The notes beneath the pieces were generated by a model, which saw only the letters and a program-made list of their open reading frames with translations, searched no databases and was not told where the DNA came from. Shown here one piece after another: positions 31,401 to 43,400 of a stretch of 64,000 bases of DNA (its first letter is position 1; the number at the start of each line of letters is the position of its first letter). The position numbers and the translations under genes are program-made. The stretch lies in contig NC_047081.1 of assembly GCF_902459465.1 (NCBI RefSeq), forward strand, positions 4,617,883 to 4,681,882, written 5' to 3'. This DNA is from Asterias rubens. Taxonomy: Eukaryota > Echinodermata > Asteroidea > Forcipulatida > Asteriidae.

Positions 31401-32924
31401 CTAACAAAAGTCTTACTTCAAAAATAAATTATCTTTCCACGTTCTATGGTGACTGATTGACGGGTACTATGAGTATAATAATATGAGTGTCACAACAAAC
31501 GTGTGCAAACTTTACATAGTGTGTAACAACGGTGTACCCCCGTTTGATGAGATTCTTCGTTACGCACGTCACACACACCATACATACGTGTACTATGGTT
31601 TCGTTGATTGCATGCAGTGCGGGGAGCCAGCGCCGCCACCGATCAAACGATGATCAACCATTCATGCACTGTGCGTCCATTACGCAGTTGCTAGGGGCAA
31701 CATGCATCAATAACTAGATAGTGTATTTAACGCATGGCGGACTGCTTGAAAACCGTTCTACAAACTTATAAACATTAAAACATAATTATCAGTTAATATA
31801 CTGAATATAAGGTTAATTCAATTGGCTACAGTTCATTAACATGTATCTTTATCCACAATAATGTTCATCGGGTTACGATTATGATTCAGATATAAAACTG
31901 TTTTTCAAATGCCGCCGTGGCCAGATCAGTTGCAATGAAAAGTCCATTCAAGTTACGGATGAGTGCCACTTAAAGCCAGACATAATGGTACTGATCGATC
32001 CGTGTTGTGTCTGTTTACATGCAAATAGAGTAACAGAACGTATGGTAAACATGGGACGATAATCGCATATGAATGTGGGATAACACAATTACGCCCCGTG
32101 CCTATACCGGTCTCTGAGCCCGAAAAACGGGCGCTGACGAAACTTTTAGAAAATTAGAATTTTTAATGAGCCACACCCTCTGAAGCAATTATTTTCAAAC
32201 ACTCCAAACTGCATGCAAACAACGTTTTGGGGGGAGCTGGCACACGGGATGGTGAATGAAGCTCGATCTGAAATCGTTATACTCCAAAAATCTTAAGTTG
32301 GCCCGATGGAGGAAGAAAATTTGTCTTCCTCCATGGTTGGCCCCTCAAAACAAAAAAGTGTCATTAGGCCTATGTGAACGACGACACTTGGTGTGTGTGT
32401 TTTTCTGTGATACGTTTTTATATCAGTTGGAATAATGACCACGGAGTGATTGGGGTCACAAAAATTGTATGTTTCCTGACTTCAGCCGATGAGTACTCCA
32501 ACAGAGTCCATCGCTTTTCAACAACTTCAAGGCCTCCCCGCAAACTACTATAAGTACCACAAACCAAATGGAAGAAACTACCCGGCCCAACGCAATTGAA
32601 TCGGGATAGAAACTCGCTACCTTGGGTCATTTTTCCAATTTAATTCGACTTTAAGGCTCAGAGGTTATTTGTAAATCAACTTTATTTGCGCCTTTATTTA
32701 AACTCGAAGGCTACATTTTGTTCAAAATGAGTTGGATATTGAGTATTCAGCCTGACTTTACACAGCACTGGGTAAATCACAAACAATTTGATTAAAGCGA
32801 CGGTCTTATACTTTGGAGACAATCGAATAAAGCACCGCTGGCGCTACAGCCGGTATACCGTCCCCACACTACCCCCCCCCCCCAAAAAAAAAAAAACCCC
32901 CAGATTAACACTAATCTAACACAG
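31401..32924. other. Intergenic stretch, nothing recognised
   Basis: No ORF with a recognisable product and no repeat family identified except a C/A homopolymer junction near 32873-32900. Confidence 0.5.
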
Positions 32925-33200
32925 TTTGAAGACGATGATAGTAAAAAGCTTCCCTGAAAATATTAGTTGCCGAGGAGCTGTAGTTTTTGAGAAATGAGTT
33001 AACAATGTCATGAAGATAATTTTCGTCTCACTGATCTTGAGACGAAAATTATGCCATTGTTTTACTTATTTCTCAAAAACTACAGCACCTCAGCAACTAA
33101 TGAAGCTTTGTATTATCTTTATCTTCAAACTGTGTAAGTTTAATGTAAATCTGTGGACATTGTGTTTTGTGTTAGAAGAAGTACCCAAATCCTTCTCAGG
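32925..33200. mobile_element. MITE family F copy
   Basis: Inverted AATGTCATGAAGATAATTTT and a perfect 15-bp hairpin (ATAATTTTCGTCTCA and its complement) at 33016-33052, then the shared ACAGCACCTCAGCAACTAAT segment. Confidence 0.7.
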
Positions 33201-35279
33201 TTGTTCAAATTGTTTTTAGGAAAAAATAATGCATTTTGAATAAGGTTCACCTGACAAAGCGCCCCACCCCTTCCCTTTTTAACCCCACTATGTATAGAAG
33301 AACAATGTGCATACACCATAGAGCTATAGCTCTATGGCATACACACAAATTTGTTGATCTAATAAAAAGTTACATACTGCAAAAAAACGATAAAGAAGTG
33401 AACATGAGCACTCGATATTATTAAACATTCTGACTTTTTTATTTCAATTATTTTGCACACACATACTCTTTCAATATAAAACATGCTATAGGGAAATCGC
33501 TTTAAGGTTTTTATCCTTTCTGTTATTACCCCGTATAACAATTTAGTCGGCTCAACATTATTATATTAGGAGTCTAACTTCGACAGCCGTCATAAAAATC
33601 GCGTGTAGTTGCGATCGGTTAAAGCGCTCATTGTGAAGACAGACTATGGGTACTGTGGATCGTATTGGTATTAAGACTGGGTTGCTGTAAAAATCAAAGA
33701 TATTTTTGAAATGTTGACTTCAAAAAATGGATTTTGGCAAAACTCCATGTACGAGTAGGTATGGTTACACAAAACGCAAAAATCGAAAAAAAGTTATATC
33801 AGACATTGGTTGCCATGGTTACGGTGAAGTGTTGAAATATAGGTGAATTGAAAGTACTGGTACGTCTAAATGGGGAAACGTTGAAGTTTTTCTTTCACAC
33901 ACATTGCACAACCATGTTTACTCTTTCAGAAAATGTTTTTAAAAATTAAGTGTGTGATCAACTTTGGATCGAACCACTATTTATAGGGGTGTTTTTGTCA
34001 TATTTTCTAATAGCGAAAAATAGGGGTGTTGAATTGGGCCATAAGTCAGAAAGTGGCACTTTGTGGATTTTGCCACTTTTATAGTTGGAAGATAAGGTAC
34101 CGACCTACATAAAAATGCAATAAAATGTTTTGGTATTTTAAGTGCGCGAACACAGTTTTGCCGGAAAGTTAGCACTTTTTCAGGGGAAAAAACGCAATAA
34201 ATGACCAAATAAATGAGTGGAAAATATCAGGTACTTTTTTTTTTTTTTTTTTAACCTTATGGGTGGAAGGGCTTTGAGGTACATTAAAAAAAAACCTTTT
34301 GAAATCACCACATAGCCCGTTGCCATGGTAACAGCTCATTTTGTGTTTTGGCAATTTTTTGCCGATTTTGTGTCTGAAAAACTGTTTTTTATAAATTTTT
34401 ATAAAACCGTTCACGTCAATACAACGAGTCGTCCTTTGTTTTAGTTGAGACAAACAATAATTGCTTTAACTTTTACCCTTATGCTATTTTTAGAACAGCA
34501 TTAGCGCATGTCTTTAGAAAATTGCAAAATCAGCATTTCAACATTCTAAATGACAATTTGCCAGGGTTCTCAAAATGTTGTCCTTTCGGTTGTATTTTGG
34601 GCCAACATTGGTCCTTCCATTTTGAGAAAAACTTTTGAGAATTACAATTGTATTTTGTTGTAACAGTACAGCCTAAAAACATGCATTTTGAAGTTGTTTT
34701 CTTCAGATTGAAATAATAACATTAATAAAATAATACTTTTATTTTTTAAGTTTTCCATCAATCGGGTACCTTTCATTAGCACCCTGTAGCCTTGTGGACT
34801 AGCCAACATTGACCAAGAATATTTTGAATGACCTAAGTTTTGGATTTTATACACCCCCCCCCCCCTCAACTTTGTTGACAATGCATTACAAAGCGCTGTG
34901 AACAGCGCTTTCCTTTGTTGAAAGTCCCTTTTTAAATTCCAATTGCACATAATTAGTAGTAGGAAAGTTTGAAGTGTCTTCAGTTTCCTTCAGAGAATAT
35001 TTCCCTTTCGGTTGTGATTGGGCGGTTATTTGTGTTTTCATGTCTGGGGAGCACAAAATGGGCAACTGTATCATGTAGTGACACGGTCTTAAACATGGTA
35101 ATATTTGCAAAAACAAGATCAAAATAATTCTCTAAAATGGCATTTTCTTACATGCTGAACAATGATGTTGATTAAAAAAAAACAGGATAAAATAAAGCAA
35201 CTCTCAATTGTATACAGTGTATAGTTCGAAGACTCTCCCCAGCTAATTCGGCTGGTATAGTGTTATCCGGCCATGTTCC

Positions 35280-35512
35280 ATTAAAGGCAATGGACACTAT
35301 TGGTAATTACTCAAAATAATTATTGCACCAAACCTTACTTGGTAACGATTAATGGAGAGAGGTTAAAGGTATAAAACATTGTGAGAAACGGCTCCCTCAT
35401 TGTTTTCGAGAAAGAAGTAATTTTCCACGAATTTGATATTATGCATATGTTGAGATACACCAAGTGAGAAGACTTGTCTTTGACAGTACCAATAGTGTCT
35501 AGTGTCTTTAAG
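35280..35512. mobile_element. MITE family A copy nested in the 3.4-kb element
   Basis: TTAAAGGCAATGGACACTAT to AATAGTGTCTAGTGTCTTTAA, shortened interior with GGCTCCCTCATTGTTTTCGA. Confidence 0.85.
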
Positions 35513-36065
35513 GAACTTGGAAATTAATTGATATTCGTAACCATTAGTTGAACAGTCACTGATTATGTGATAGCGTGCGCCGCGTTAATGACGTGTAAGA
35601 CATTTTTGATATTTCATTTTTAGTGATGATTGTAGCTGCTATAGCCAAACGTAAATGACCACAAACATACAACAGAATGTCTTTGTGATGCATGTTTATA
35701 CAATTGAAAGTTATATCTGTATACTTGTAAGTTGCTTTGCTATTTTGTGTGCCTGTGTTTTCAATCAACATCATTGTTCAGCATGTAAAAAGTAACTAAA
35801 GAGCATTATTTTTTTCATATGATTATGAAATTTGCAAATTTGTTTTCTTCAAAAAAGCATGAAGTTTCTGGCAACACTGCTCCACAGTTCAGAAAATACA
35901 AAAACTTTCTTTTTTAATTCTGTGATGCATGTTTATACAACTGAGAGTTAGAGTGTCATAAAATGCTTTATTATATTTTGTCAGTCTTCAATCATTGTTA
36001 AGCATGTAGAAACTCATAAAAAAGAGCATTATTTTACAACTTTATATCTATACAATTGCCAATAA

Positions 36066-37060
36066 GCATGAAGCTCTGGCAACACTGCTCAACAAATACC
36101 AAAACATTTTTTCGAAATTCCTACAGACCAGTATCTTATCTTTCAAGCCTGGTAGCAAAACTTTCCTAAATATGCTACTTTCGGACTTCTGACAAACTTA
36201 GCAACCCCCTCTATTTCCCAAATTGCCCTTTGTTCAAAACACCCCTTTTTGAAATAATGGATTGTTCCATTCACAATTAACTGTACCTGTGTCAGGTGCA
36301 TTTTTTGAAATACCAATGATGTATATTTACCATATTCAGTTGAGAGGCAGGTCATATAATTTGGTATTTACACAGTGTAGCTCTCAACTTTGGGTAGTTT
36401 TACTTTATGAAAATAGCTAAATTAGGTGAAATATGGCAATTTTCTTATTTTTAACCGTTGCCATGGCAACCAAAGTGCGGATGCAAAAACTATGCTTTCT
36501 TTTTACACTTTGGTTGAAAGAATTAACATGTGCAAAAAGTAAACAAGATCCTTTAAAACAAATAATATTTTTTTGTTATACAATTTGAAAAATTTTCCCC
36601 CAAAAGTTTGAGGCAGCACTGCTCCCCAGTACAATAAATACCAAAAAATTTTTTTTTTAATTCTTACAGACCAGTATTTTATCTTTCAAGCCTAAAAGCA
36701 AAACTTTCCTAAATATGCTACTTTGGGACTTTGGGACAATTTTAGCAACCCCCTATATTTCCCAAGTTGACTTTTCCTCAAAACACCCCTTTTTGAAATA
36801 ATGGAATCTTCCATTCACAATTAACTGTACTTTTCTCAAATGCATTTTTGGAAAGATTATGGATGGATATTTACCATATCCAGCTGAGAGGTAGGTCCAC
36901 TATTTGGTTTTCACACAGTGAAGCCCTCAACTTTCGGTAATTTTTACTCATGAAAAGAGCTAAACGAATGTGTAAAAGCAAACATTATGCTTTATTTTTA
37001 CATTTTGGTTGATGGCCTTCACTTGTGCAAAGTATAAACGAAATCCATTTTTGAAAGTCT
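36066..37060. repeat. Two diverged direct repeats of about 0.5 kb
   Basis: 36066-36600 and 36612-37060 share in the same order GGCA(A/G)CACTGCTC, ACAGACCAGTAT, TATCTTTCAAGCCT, ACTTTCCTAAATATGCTACT, TTCACAATTAACTGTAC and TTTACCATATYCAG. A weaker third start lies at 35850-35930. Confidence 0.85.
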
Positions 37061-37863
37061 GCCACTACTTCTTGGATTTTTACAGCAACCCAGTCTTAAA
37101 TTGTTTCAGCAAATTCAAACTCTCCGAAACAAGCTGTGAAATTAAAATCCTATTATGCTTTAATACAGATTAAATACATTCCACTCAAACGCAAGGACCA
37201 GGAAAGGGTATTTCTAAATCAAATTGCCAATTGGGTCAGTCAACAGGAATATTTATGAATTTGTAAAAACTTGGAAGGTTTGTCCTTTGGAACCAATTAT
37301 TATGTTCAATAATCATTCCAGATGATATTAATTCAAGTATAAAAACAGTGCAAAACTAGTTGCAAATAATAAACAGTTAATTATGTATAATTTCTAGGAA
37401 AAGTGACAATCTTGAACATTCTATAAAAGTGCATACATGCCTGCTAATTGCTTTCCCTGGTTTTCATAATGTCATATAAAAGTGATAGTGCATAGTACAC
37501 ACAAACAATACTCAATAGTTTTTTAATTTACAGTCGTGAGTTACAACAAACAAAATCAAAATCAAGACTGGAACACTTTGTGAGTTACAGTGCTAAAATT
37601 GTGGTTTACCACAAAACAAGAGTATCATTTCACACAAATTCAAAAGACTACAGAACACATCACTTCATGAAAGTCTTGAATATTTATCGGCACACCGTTA
37701 GCACAAATTATATGGAATTATATCTTGTGGAGTCTAACACTGCGTATCAGCTGTTGTTTGTTAACATAATGTTGATCATACCGGCTAAAAAAATCTATCT
37801 TTGACACCCATCCCCAACAAGATTCATCTTAGAATTATCTGTCCTGCTTGATGCAGGAACCTC

Positions 37864-38050
37864 TTAAGAGTACTCAGGGTCAAGAAAGAAGGTTGCGTCT
37901 CCACGATATAGCCCATGGTCTCGTAACACCTTAGCTTTACTCTTATGATCTTTCATGGCATCTGTATACAGACGCTCTTTGTCATCTTTCTCCATCCTCC
38001 CTATCATCTCATTGTGCCAACGACGCTCCTGCATCAAGCGCTGAAGTTGT
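37864..38050 (-). CDS. Unrecognised coiled-coil gene, terminal coding exon 3 (residues 81-142)
   Basis: The acceptor after a pyrimidine run supplies the last base of the split Gln codon. Encodes QLQRLMQERRWHNEMIGRME, KDDKERLYTDAMKDHKSKAK and a short aromatic/acidic C-terminus ending LDPEYS, then TAA. The C-terminal 20 residues look like a conserved tail motif rather than coiled coil. Confidence 0.88.
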
Positions 38051-41000
38051 CTGAAAAAATAGTTACAAACAATTGTCTCATTTTTTTTTATGAAATGAAG
38101 GTTCTCAAAAAAAGGCTACTCTGAAAGAAATCTAGAAACTAATTGTTAATAATGTGACAAATACTTGTTGATGGATCAGCTAATTGCAATGCACCCCTTT
38201 CATAAAAAAAAGATAAATGGACAAATGCTGCCGTTTTTGTTAAAGAAAATAATAATAAAAAAAAATAAAAAAAACAGAGTACGTTCAAAATTTTAATACA
38301 AAGGGAAATGGAAAGAAAACTTTCTCATATATGTTTAAACTATCAAACTAAAAAGTTGCTGTGAGTTGACTCATCTTTTTCTGAAATGACATATTATTTG
38401 TGTTTGCTCTATGGGACTAAACCTTGTCTATTTCATTCTAGTTATACCTCCCAATTCGTCTCATTTGGAAGGTATTGTTAACATGTTCATTGAGCCAGTT
38501 TCCTAAAACTACTGGCATGAACATGTTTCTCGCATCCCTGTGGAGACATCTTTGTTCTTTCCTTATTAAGAACCTTCGTAGCCTTCATGTACACAAACTT
38601 TTTTGTGGAGCAACCCTGTCTTGTGGAGACCTTTTGTGTTCCACATGGTAGTGAAAATGAAATCACTCTAACTAGTTGCCTACGAGGTAAACTTAGACAA
38701 GCTGAGATGGGATACTCAAGTTTCAGTGCAGTGCTGCCTTTAGTTATGTTAATGCATACATCTTGAACAAGCACTCAATGTGCCCTAGTTCATAGAGCTG
38801 CTCCAGCACAGAAAGTATACAAAATTACACTTATCAGAAAAAGGTTACCAGCTAAAATACCATGTCATAAGTACAATTTGTGACTGGTATCCTGCTCATT
38901 TCTGCTTACTAGAAAAATGTTAAGGAATATTTTCTGCTTAAGCAGCTCTATGAAATTAGGCCCAAGTCAGAAAGGCGAGGAAAGAATGGTTGTGTGGAGA
39001 CAAAAGTGATAGATTAATGATGATAGATTGAGAATGAGAATCATCATCACACAAGAGAATTTAAAATTGAAATGTTCAAAATGTAGATCCATATTGGGAT
39101 AATTTAGGAGAAATTGACCCCGTTTGAAAATCAGGACAGACATGTTAAGAGAGTTAAAGGCACTGCACTTGACACTATTAATTACTCAAAATAATTGTTT
39201 GCATAAAAACTTACACGGTAACAAGCAATGGAGAGATGTTGGTAGTATAAAACGTTGTGACCAACGGCTCCCTCAGAAGTATCATAGTTTTCGAGAAAGA
39301 AGTAACTTTTTGCAATTTTGATTTTGAGACCTCAGAATTAGACTTTGAGGTCACGAAATCAAGCATCTGAAAGCACACAACATCGTATGACAAGGGTGTT
39401 TTTCTTTGATAATTATCTCGCAACTTCGAAGACCAAGTGAGCTCAAATTTTCACAGGTTTGTTATTTTATGCATAATGTTGAGATACACCAAGAGAGATG
39501 ACTGGTCTTTGACAATAACCAATAATAGTGTCCAGTGTCTTTTAAAGCCAGTGGACACTATTGGTAAAATGTCAAAGACCAGTCTTCTCACTTGCTTTAT
39601 CTCAACATATATACATGTATGCATAAAATAACAAACCTGTTAAAATTTGAGCTCGATTGGTCGTCGGAGTTGCGAAAGAAAAAAACACCCTTGTCACAAG
39701 AAGTTGTGTGGTTTCAGATGCTTGATTTCGAGACCTCAAATTCTAAACTTGAGGTCTCGAAATCAAATTTGTGAACAATTACTTCTTTTCTCGAAAACTA
39801 CTCCACTTCAGAGGGAGCCGTTTCCCGCAACTTTGACGACCAATTGAGCTCAAATTTTTACAGATTTGTTATTTTGTGCATGTAAATGTTAAGATACACC
39901 AAGTGAGAAGACTTTGACAAGTACCAAAGGTGTCCTGTGTCTTTAAGTATGGATAAAGGAACACTCACCCATGAGGCAATAACTGTTTCATGTGTGAATC
40001 CTTGATGATGAATGTGCTTAGAGGGGGTGCCGTTATGTACAGTAATGCATACAAAAGTACAAACAAGTCAATATTTCTCATTTAACTTGATAGTTCATTC
40101 TAATTAATGATTCACTTTTTATTTGTTCACATCAAAAGAGTTGCCTGAGTGTTGTCAAAATCATGATCGATTGTCATAATAATTTATGTTTCCAATGAGT
40201 TAATTTATCAGTTAATATAATATAAAAAACTACAATTACACAAAAGGAGCAGTTAATAATAGGATATAAATGGAAGTTGTACAATCCTTTTAGGATTTAA
40301 AAAGACACATTGTTTTATTTACAAAATTATTATAATACTTGTCATGATGCTAAATGGATTGGGTATTCTTGGTTTTTTAAATACTGTAAAACGAATTGAA
40401 ATTCAGACAGTTTGGTCCTTGACAAGTTCAGAATCTGTTTTGATCATCAGGACAAATTAATTGTAAGCAACAAACATTACAAATAGTTCTCTGTTGTAGA
40501 ATTTAAAAATGTTCAAGGCTCACTGTCAGTAATGGAAGAGTGTTTGATTAGTTGTTGGTTACAGATAGCATGGTGTTACTACATCTCCAAGGTAAGAGTT
40601 TTGTTCCCTTGTTGATAGTGGTATATCCCTTTGTTGTGTGATGACCTATTGAAATGGGAGAGAGAAAGGAGAGAGGAAAGGGGAGAAAGTGTGTGTCAGT
40701 CAGAGGGTGAAGTAAAAGAGTGGATGGTTTGGGTTTGGTGAAGGGACTTGGTGAGAGGTTTAGTTATACCCATACCCTCTTGTTTGATTATTTATTTGTG
40801 TTTTATCAGCTGATTAATGTATTTATAAGCTTGTGAACTCAAAATAGTGTTCCCGGAAGTAAATGGACTACACAAAATTACCTCATAACATTTTTTTTAT
40901 ATAGTTGAGATGCAGTCTTCTTAGGGCAAAGTTCTTCGTTGTTAAATTTTACAAGAGGGTGTTTTTTAAAGGAACACGTTGCCTTGGATCGGTCGAGTTG

Positions 41001-43400
41001 GTCTCTAAAAAGCGTTCTGTAACCGTTTGTAATAAAATGCATATGGGTCGAAAGGTGTTGTAAAAGTAGAATACAATGATCTACACAATTATGCCTCGAA
41101 ATTGCATGGTTTTCCTTTTACCTCGTCGACTAACACGGTCGGCCATTTATGGAAGTGGCCGTTCATGTTAGTTCCCGATGTAAAAGGAAAACCATGCAAT
41201 TTTGAGTGATACTTGTGTGGATCATTATATTCTACTTTTAAAACATCTTTCTAACCATGCACTTTCATAACAAATGTTTTCAAAAGCTTTTTATAGACCA
41301 ACTCGTCCGATCCAAGGCAACGTGCTCCTTTAAGCTGATTTGATGATTAAACACCCTGTTTTATCAGTCTTTTACTTTATAAGAATTAAAATTTTCAGCA
41401 AATTTTGACATCCTTTTACCACTTCCTTGCAAACAGTTTACACTCAGTTTGTGTCTTAGTCCTTTAAGTTATAAATGTTCAATTTTGTTGAATGTTCATT
41501 TCATTTTATTAATGTTTCCTTCAAATGTCAAGACCCCACCCCCCCCCCCCCCCCCCCATTTATCCCCCCCCCCCCAGTGATTCCACATTTTTAAATACAT
41601 GTAATGTTATATTCCATAAATGTTTCTCTACTCAAAAACAAAATTAGTGTCCATGGATGGATGTTTTATTAGAGGTGAGAATTATGGGTGCTTTGCATCA
41701 ACGTTTGGAACTTACTGTTCTCTTTCCTTGTAAGACTTCTTCATTCCACTCTTATCTCTTGTTCGGATTTGTTCATCCAGAGCTCTTTTTCGAGCATCAT
41801 CTAGATCTTGTCTCTCCCTCGCATGGCGAGCTGCCAACTCGGCCTTTGCTGCTTCTTCAGCAGCCTGCAAAGTTAGTCAAAAAACGAATTTCTCAAAACA
41901 TTTTTTTAATATTTGTTTTACCACGCATTTCCCGTCTTCGTTCACCACCATCCACAGTACTTAAAAGCAGCTAAATCATCAGAGTCCAGCTTTCTCCAGA
42001 AGACGATCAGAGCATCGAAACGTCGAGTTGAAACCATGGTTCTTTTCAGAACCACCCCAACTCATTTAGAGATTATCATTATGGTGTTACTGCAATCCTT
42101 TCTATATCGTATTCCACCATGCAAAGTTTCAAATCCTAAATATTTAATATTCTTGTCAAATATCGGGATAAAAACTTCAGAATAGATGCTGTGGTACCTC
42201 AAATTGAAATCTAACTCAAGTAGTTAAACAAACAACACACAAAGTATTTATTAAGTTTGGATCCACCTCCTTCTATTTTTTTCCTTTGCTCAGTGTACTA
42301 TATGCCCTCCTACTCCTAGAACTATTTCAGTTTCGTTCCACGAGACGATAGCGGAACGAAACCGAAATAGTTTGAGGAGTAATTAAAGGCCATACACTCC
42401 TACAGTTTTTTTTTTTTTTTTTCTCATTTCCCTTCAACTTTATACTTTTAAAATCAGAACTCCAGATTGTATAGTGCAAAATGTACATATTGAGCCCAAC
42501 TTCGTTTGGGCTGTCAGCAGGCTGTAATGTGTGGCTCTCTTTTACATTGTCATTTGTCTACCTTTACTATTCTTCCTATTAGTTACCCTAATCATTCACC
42601 CTTTATTTATAAATTATACCTGGTACATCCCAACATTACAAAGTTAACGAAAGCCCAACCCAAAGGTGCTAGAGATGTCAATTACAAAATTTAAATAATG
42701 AGTCAAACCATCGAGGAAGAACTCCATGGTCAAACAAACAAAATAAATACAAAATGAATGGTGTTTTTTTATTAACCCAGCTTGAGCTTGGAAAAATGTC
42801 TGTATCCTGCCACCACTTTTTCAATCGTGAAACTGAAAAGGTGGTGGCAGGTTATGTGTACGGAAATCTTTCCGAAGGGCATTCATGTAGCCCACCTTGT
42901 TGAGCTGTTAATGGCTCCGCTTTTATTTTTAACATCGGTCTCATCACTGTCACCATTACAGCCCACCTTCGATACATGTCTTAAACGCTAAGTTTTCAAA
43001 GACGCAAAATGCGAGGTAGTTTGATTGCAAATTTCTCCCATTTAAAAAAGTCCTATACTACTCCAACATACCTCATTTTATTCCTTACATCTGTGGAATT
43101 ACTATAACACATAACAGGGGTTACTAAATGATGACTTTGTCCAGATGTGATTGATTTGAAAATTGGTCCAAAAAAACGTGTACAAATGTGACATGTTCTT
43201 GGGCATTCATGATGTTCATGATGACAAAACTTTTATTTCAATTTTCCAGCCACCTCAACAAGTCAATCACCATCGCATTGAAATTGTTATTATCTAATTG
43301 CACTCACCTCTTTCTCAGCCTCTCGTTGTTTAAATGCGTGCGTCTTGTCCATTTGACGCTGGCGGAATCTTGCCTCCCAATGGTACGCCATTTGACTCAT
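37864..43400 (-). CDS. Small charged coiled-coil protein of 142 residues, three coding exons, not recognised
   Basis: Coding exons are 43400-43308, 41864-41716 and 38050-37864 (TAA at 37866-37864), total 429 nt with phases 0, 2 and closed. Donors are GTGAGT and GTAAGT; acceptors are TTTGCAG and TTTTTTCAG. An in-frame TAA at 43427-43425 precedes the ATG, fixing the start. The protein begins MSQMAYHWEARFRQRQMDKT, continues as an Ala/Glu/Lys/Arg/Gln-rich helix with no proline over residues 9-125 (likely one long coiled coil), and ends YRGDATFFLDPEYS. There is no signal peptide or membrane segment. The composition recalls short axonemal or centrosomal coiled-coil proteins of the trichohyalin-plectin-homology kind, but I cannot name it. 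An ATTAAA-like signal lies about 340 bp past the stop (37527-37522, minus strand). Confidence 0.85.
38782..38965. mobile_element. Short inverted-repeat element, GGGCCTAATTTCATAGAGC ends
   Basis: CCTAGTTCATAGAGCTGCTC is mirrored by AGCAGCTCTATGAAATTAGG at the right. It lies in the 3.7-kb intron of the small coiled-coil gene. Confidence 0.75.
39155..39955. mobile_element. Head-to-head dimer of MITE family A
   Basis: Two family A units meet at about 39540 through GTGTCTTTTAAAGCCAGTGG. The junction and flanking 100 bp recur almost identically near 55320. Intron of the small coiled-coil gene. Confidence 0.85.
40969..41335. mobile_element. MITE family B copy
   Basis: Ends AAAGGAACACGTTGCCTTGG and mirror ending TCCTTTAA, central CGGTCGGCCATTTATGG. 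Intron of the small coiled-coil gene, 381 bp from its exon 2. Confidence 0.88.
41535..41577. repeat. Poly-C tract
   Basis: Interrupted run of C with one ATTTAT break. The opposite strand is a G-rich tract able to form quadruplexes. Length uncertain. Confidence 0.85.
41716..41864 (-). CDS. Unrecognised coiled-coil gene, coding exon 2 (residues 32-81)
   Basis: Acceptor CTTTGCAG, donor GTAAGT two bases into a Gln codon. Encodes AAEEAAKAELAARHARERQD to KKSYKERE, an uninterrupted charged helix. Confidence 0.88.
42310..42381. repeat. Imperfect hairpin, 29-bp arms
   Basis: TACTCCTAGAACTATTTCAG and on is mirrored at 42353-42381 with three to four mismatches around a 13-base loop. Probably a small foldback element. 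Confidence 0.75.
42795..42876. mobile_element. MITE family C, degenerate
   Basis: CCTGCCACCACTTTTTCA mirrored by GAAAAGGTGGTGGCAGG, followed by TACGGAAATCTTTCCG. Confidence 0.65.
43308..43400 (-). CDS. Unrecognised coiled-coil gene, coding exon 1 (residues 1-31)
   Basis: Starts at ATG 43400 with an in-frame stop 27 bp upstream and ends at GAG before GTGAGT. Encodes MSQMAYHWEARFRQRQMDKT to REAEKE. Upstream AT-rich sequence to about 43560 is probably 5' UTR and promoter. Confidence 0.85.

Larger units (their letters stand above)
33671..37099. mobile_element. 3.4-kb non-coding element with perfect 25-bp terminal inverted repeats
   Basis: TTAAGACTGGGTTGCTGTAA and on (33671-33695) is exactly mirrored at 37075-37099. 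The ends begin with TTAA, compatible with TTAA-targeting insertion (piggyBac type), though the palindromic TTAA makes target duplication ambiguous. The longest ORFs are about 100 codons with no recognisable product, so it is non-autonomous. It contains a family A MITE (35280-35512) and two diverged direct repeats of about 0.5 kb. Confidence 0.8.

Noticed and set aside
33671..37099. A hidden gene in the 3.4-kb element
   Set aside because: No ORF above about 100 codons, no recognisable motif, and splice-like signals are not in phase with each other.
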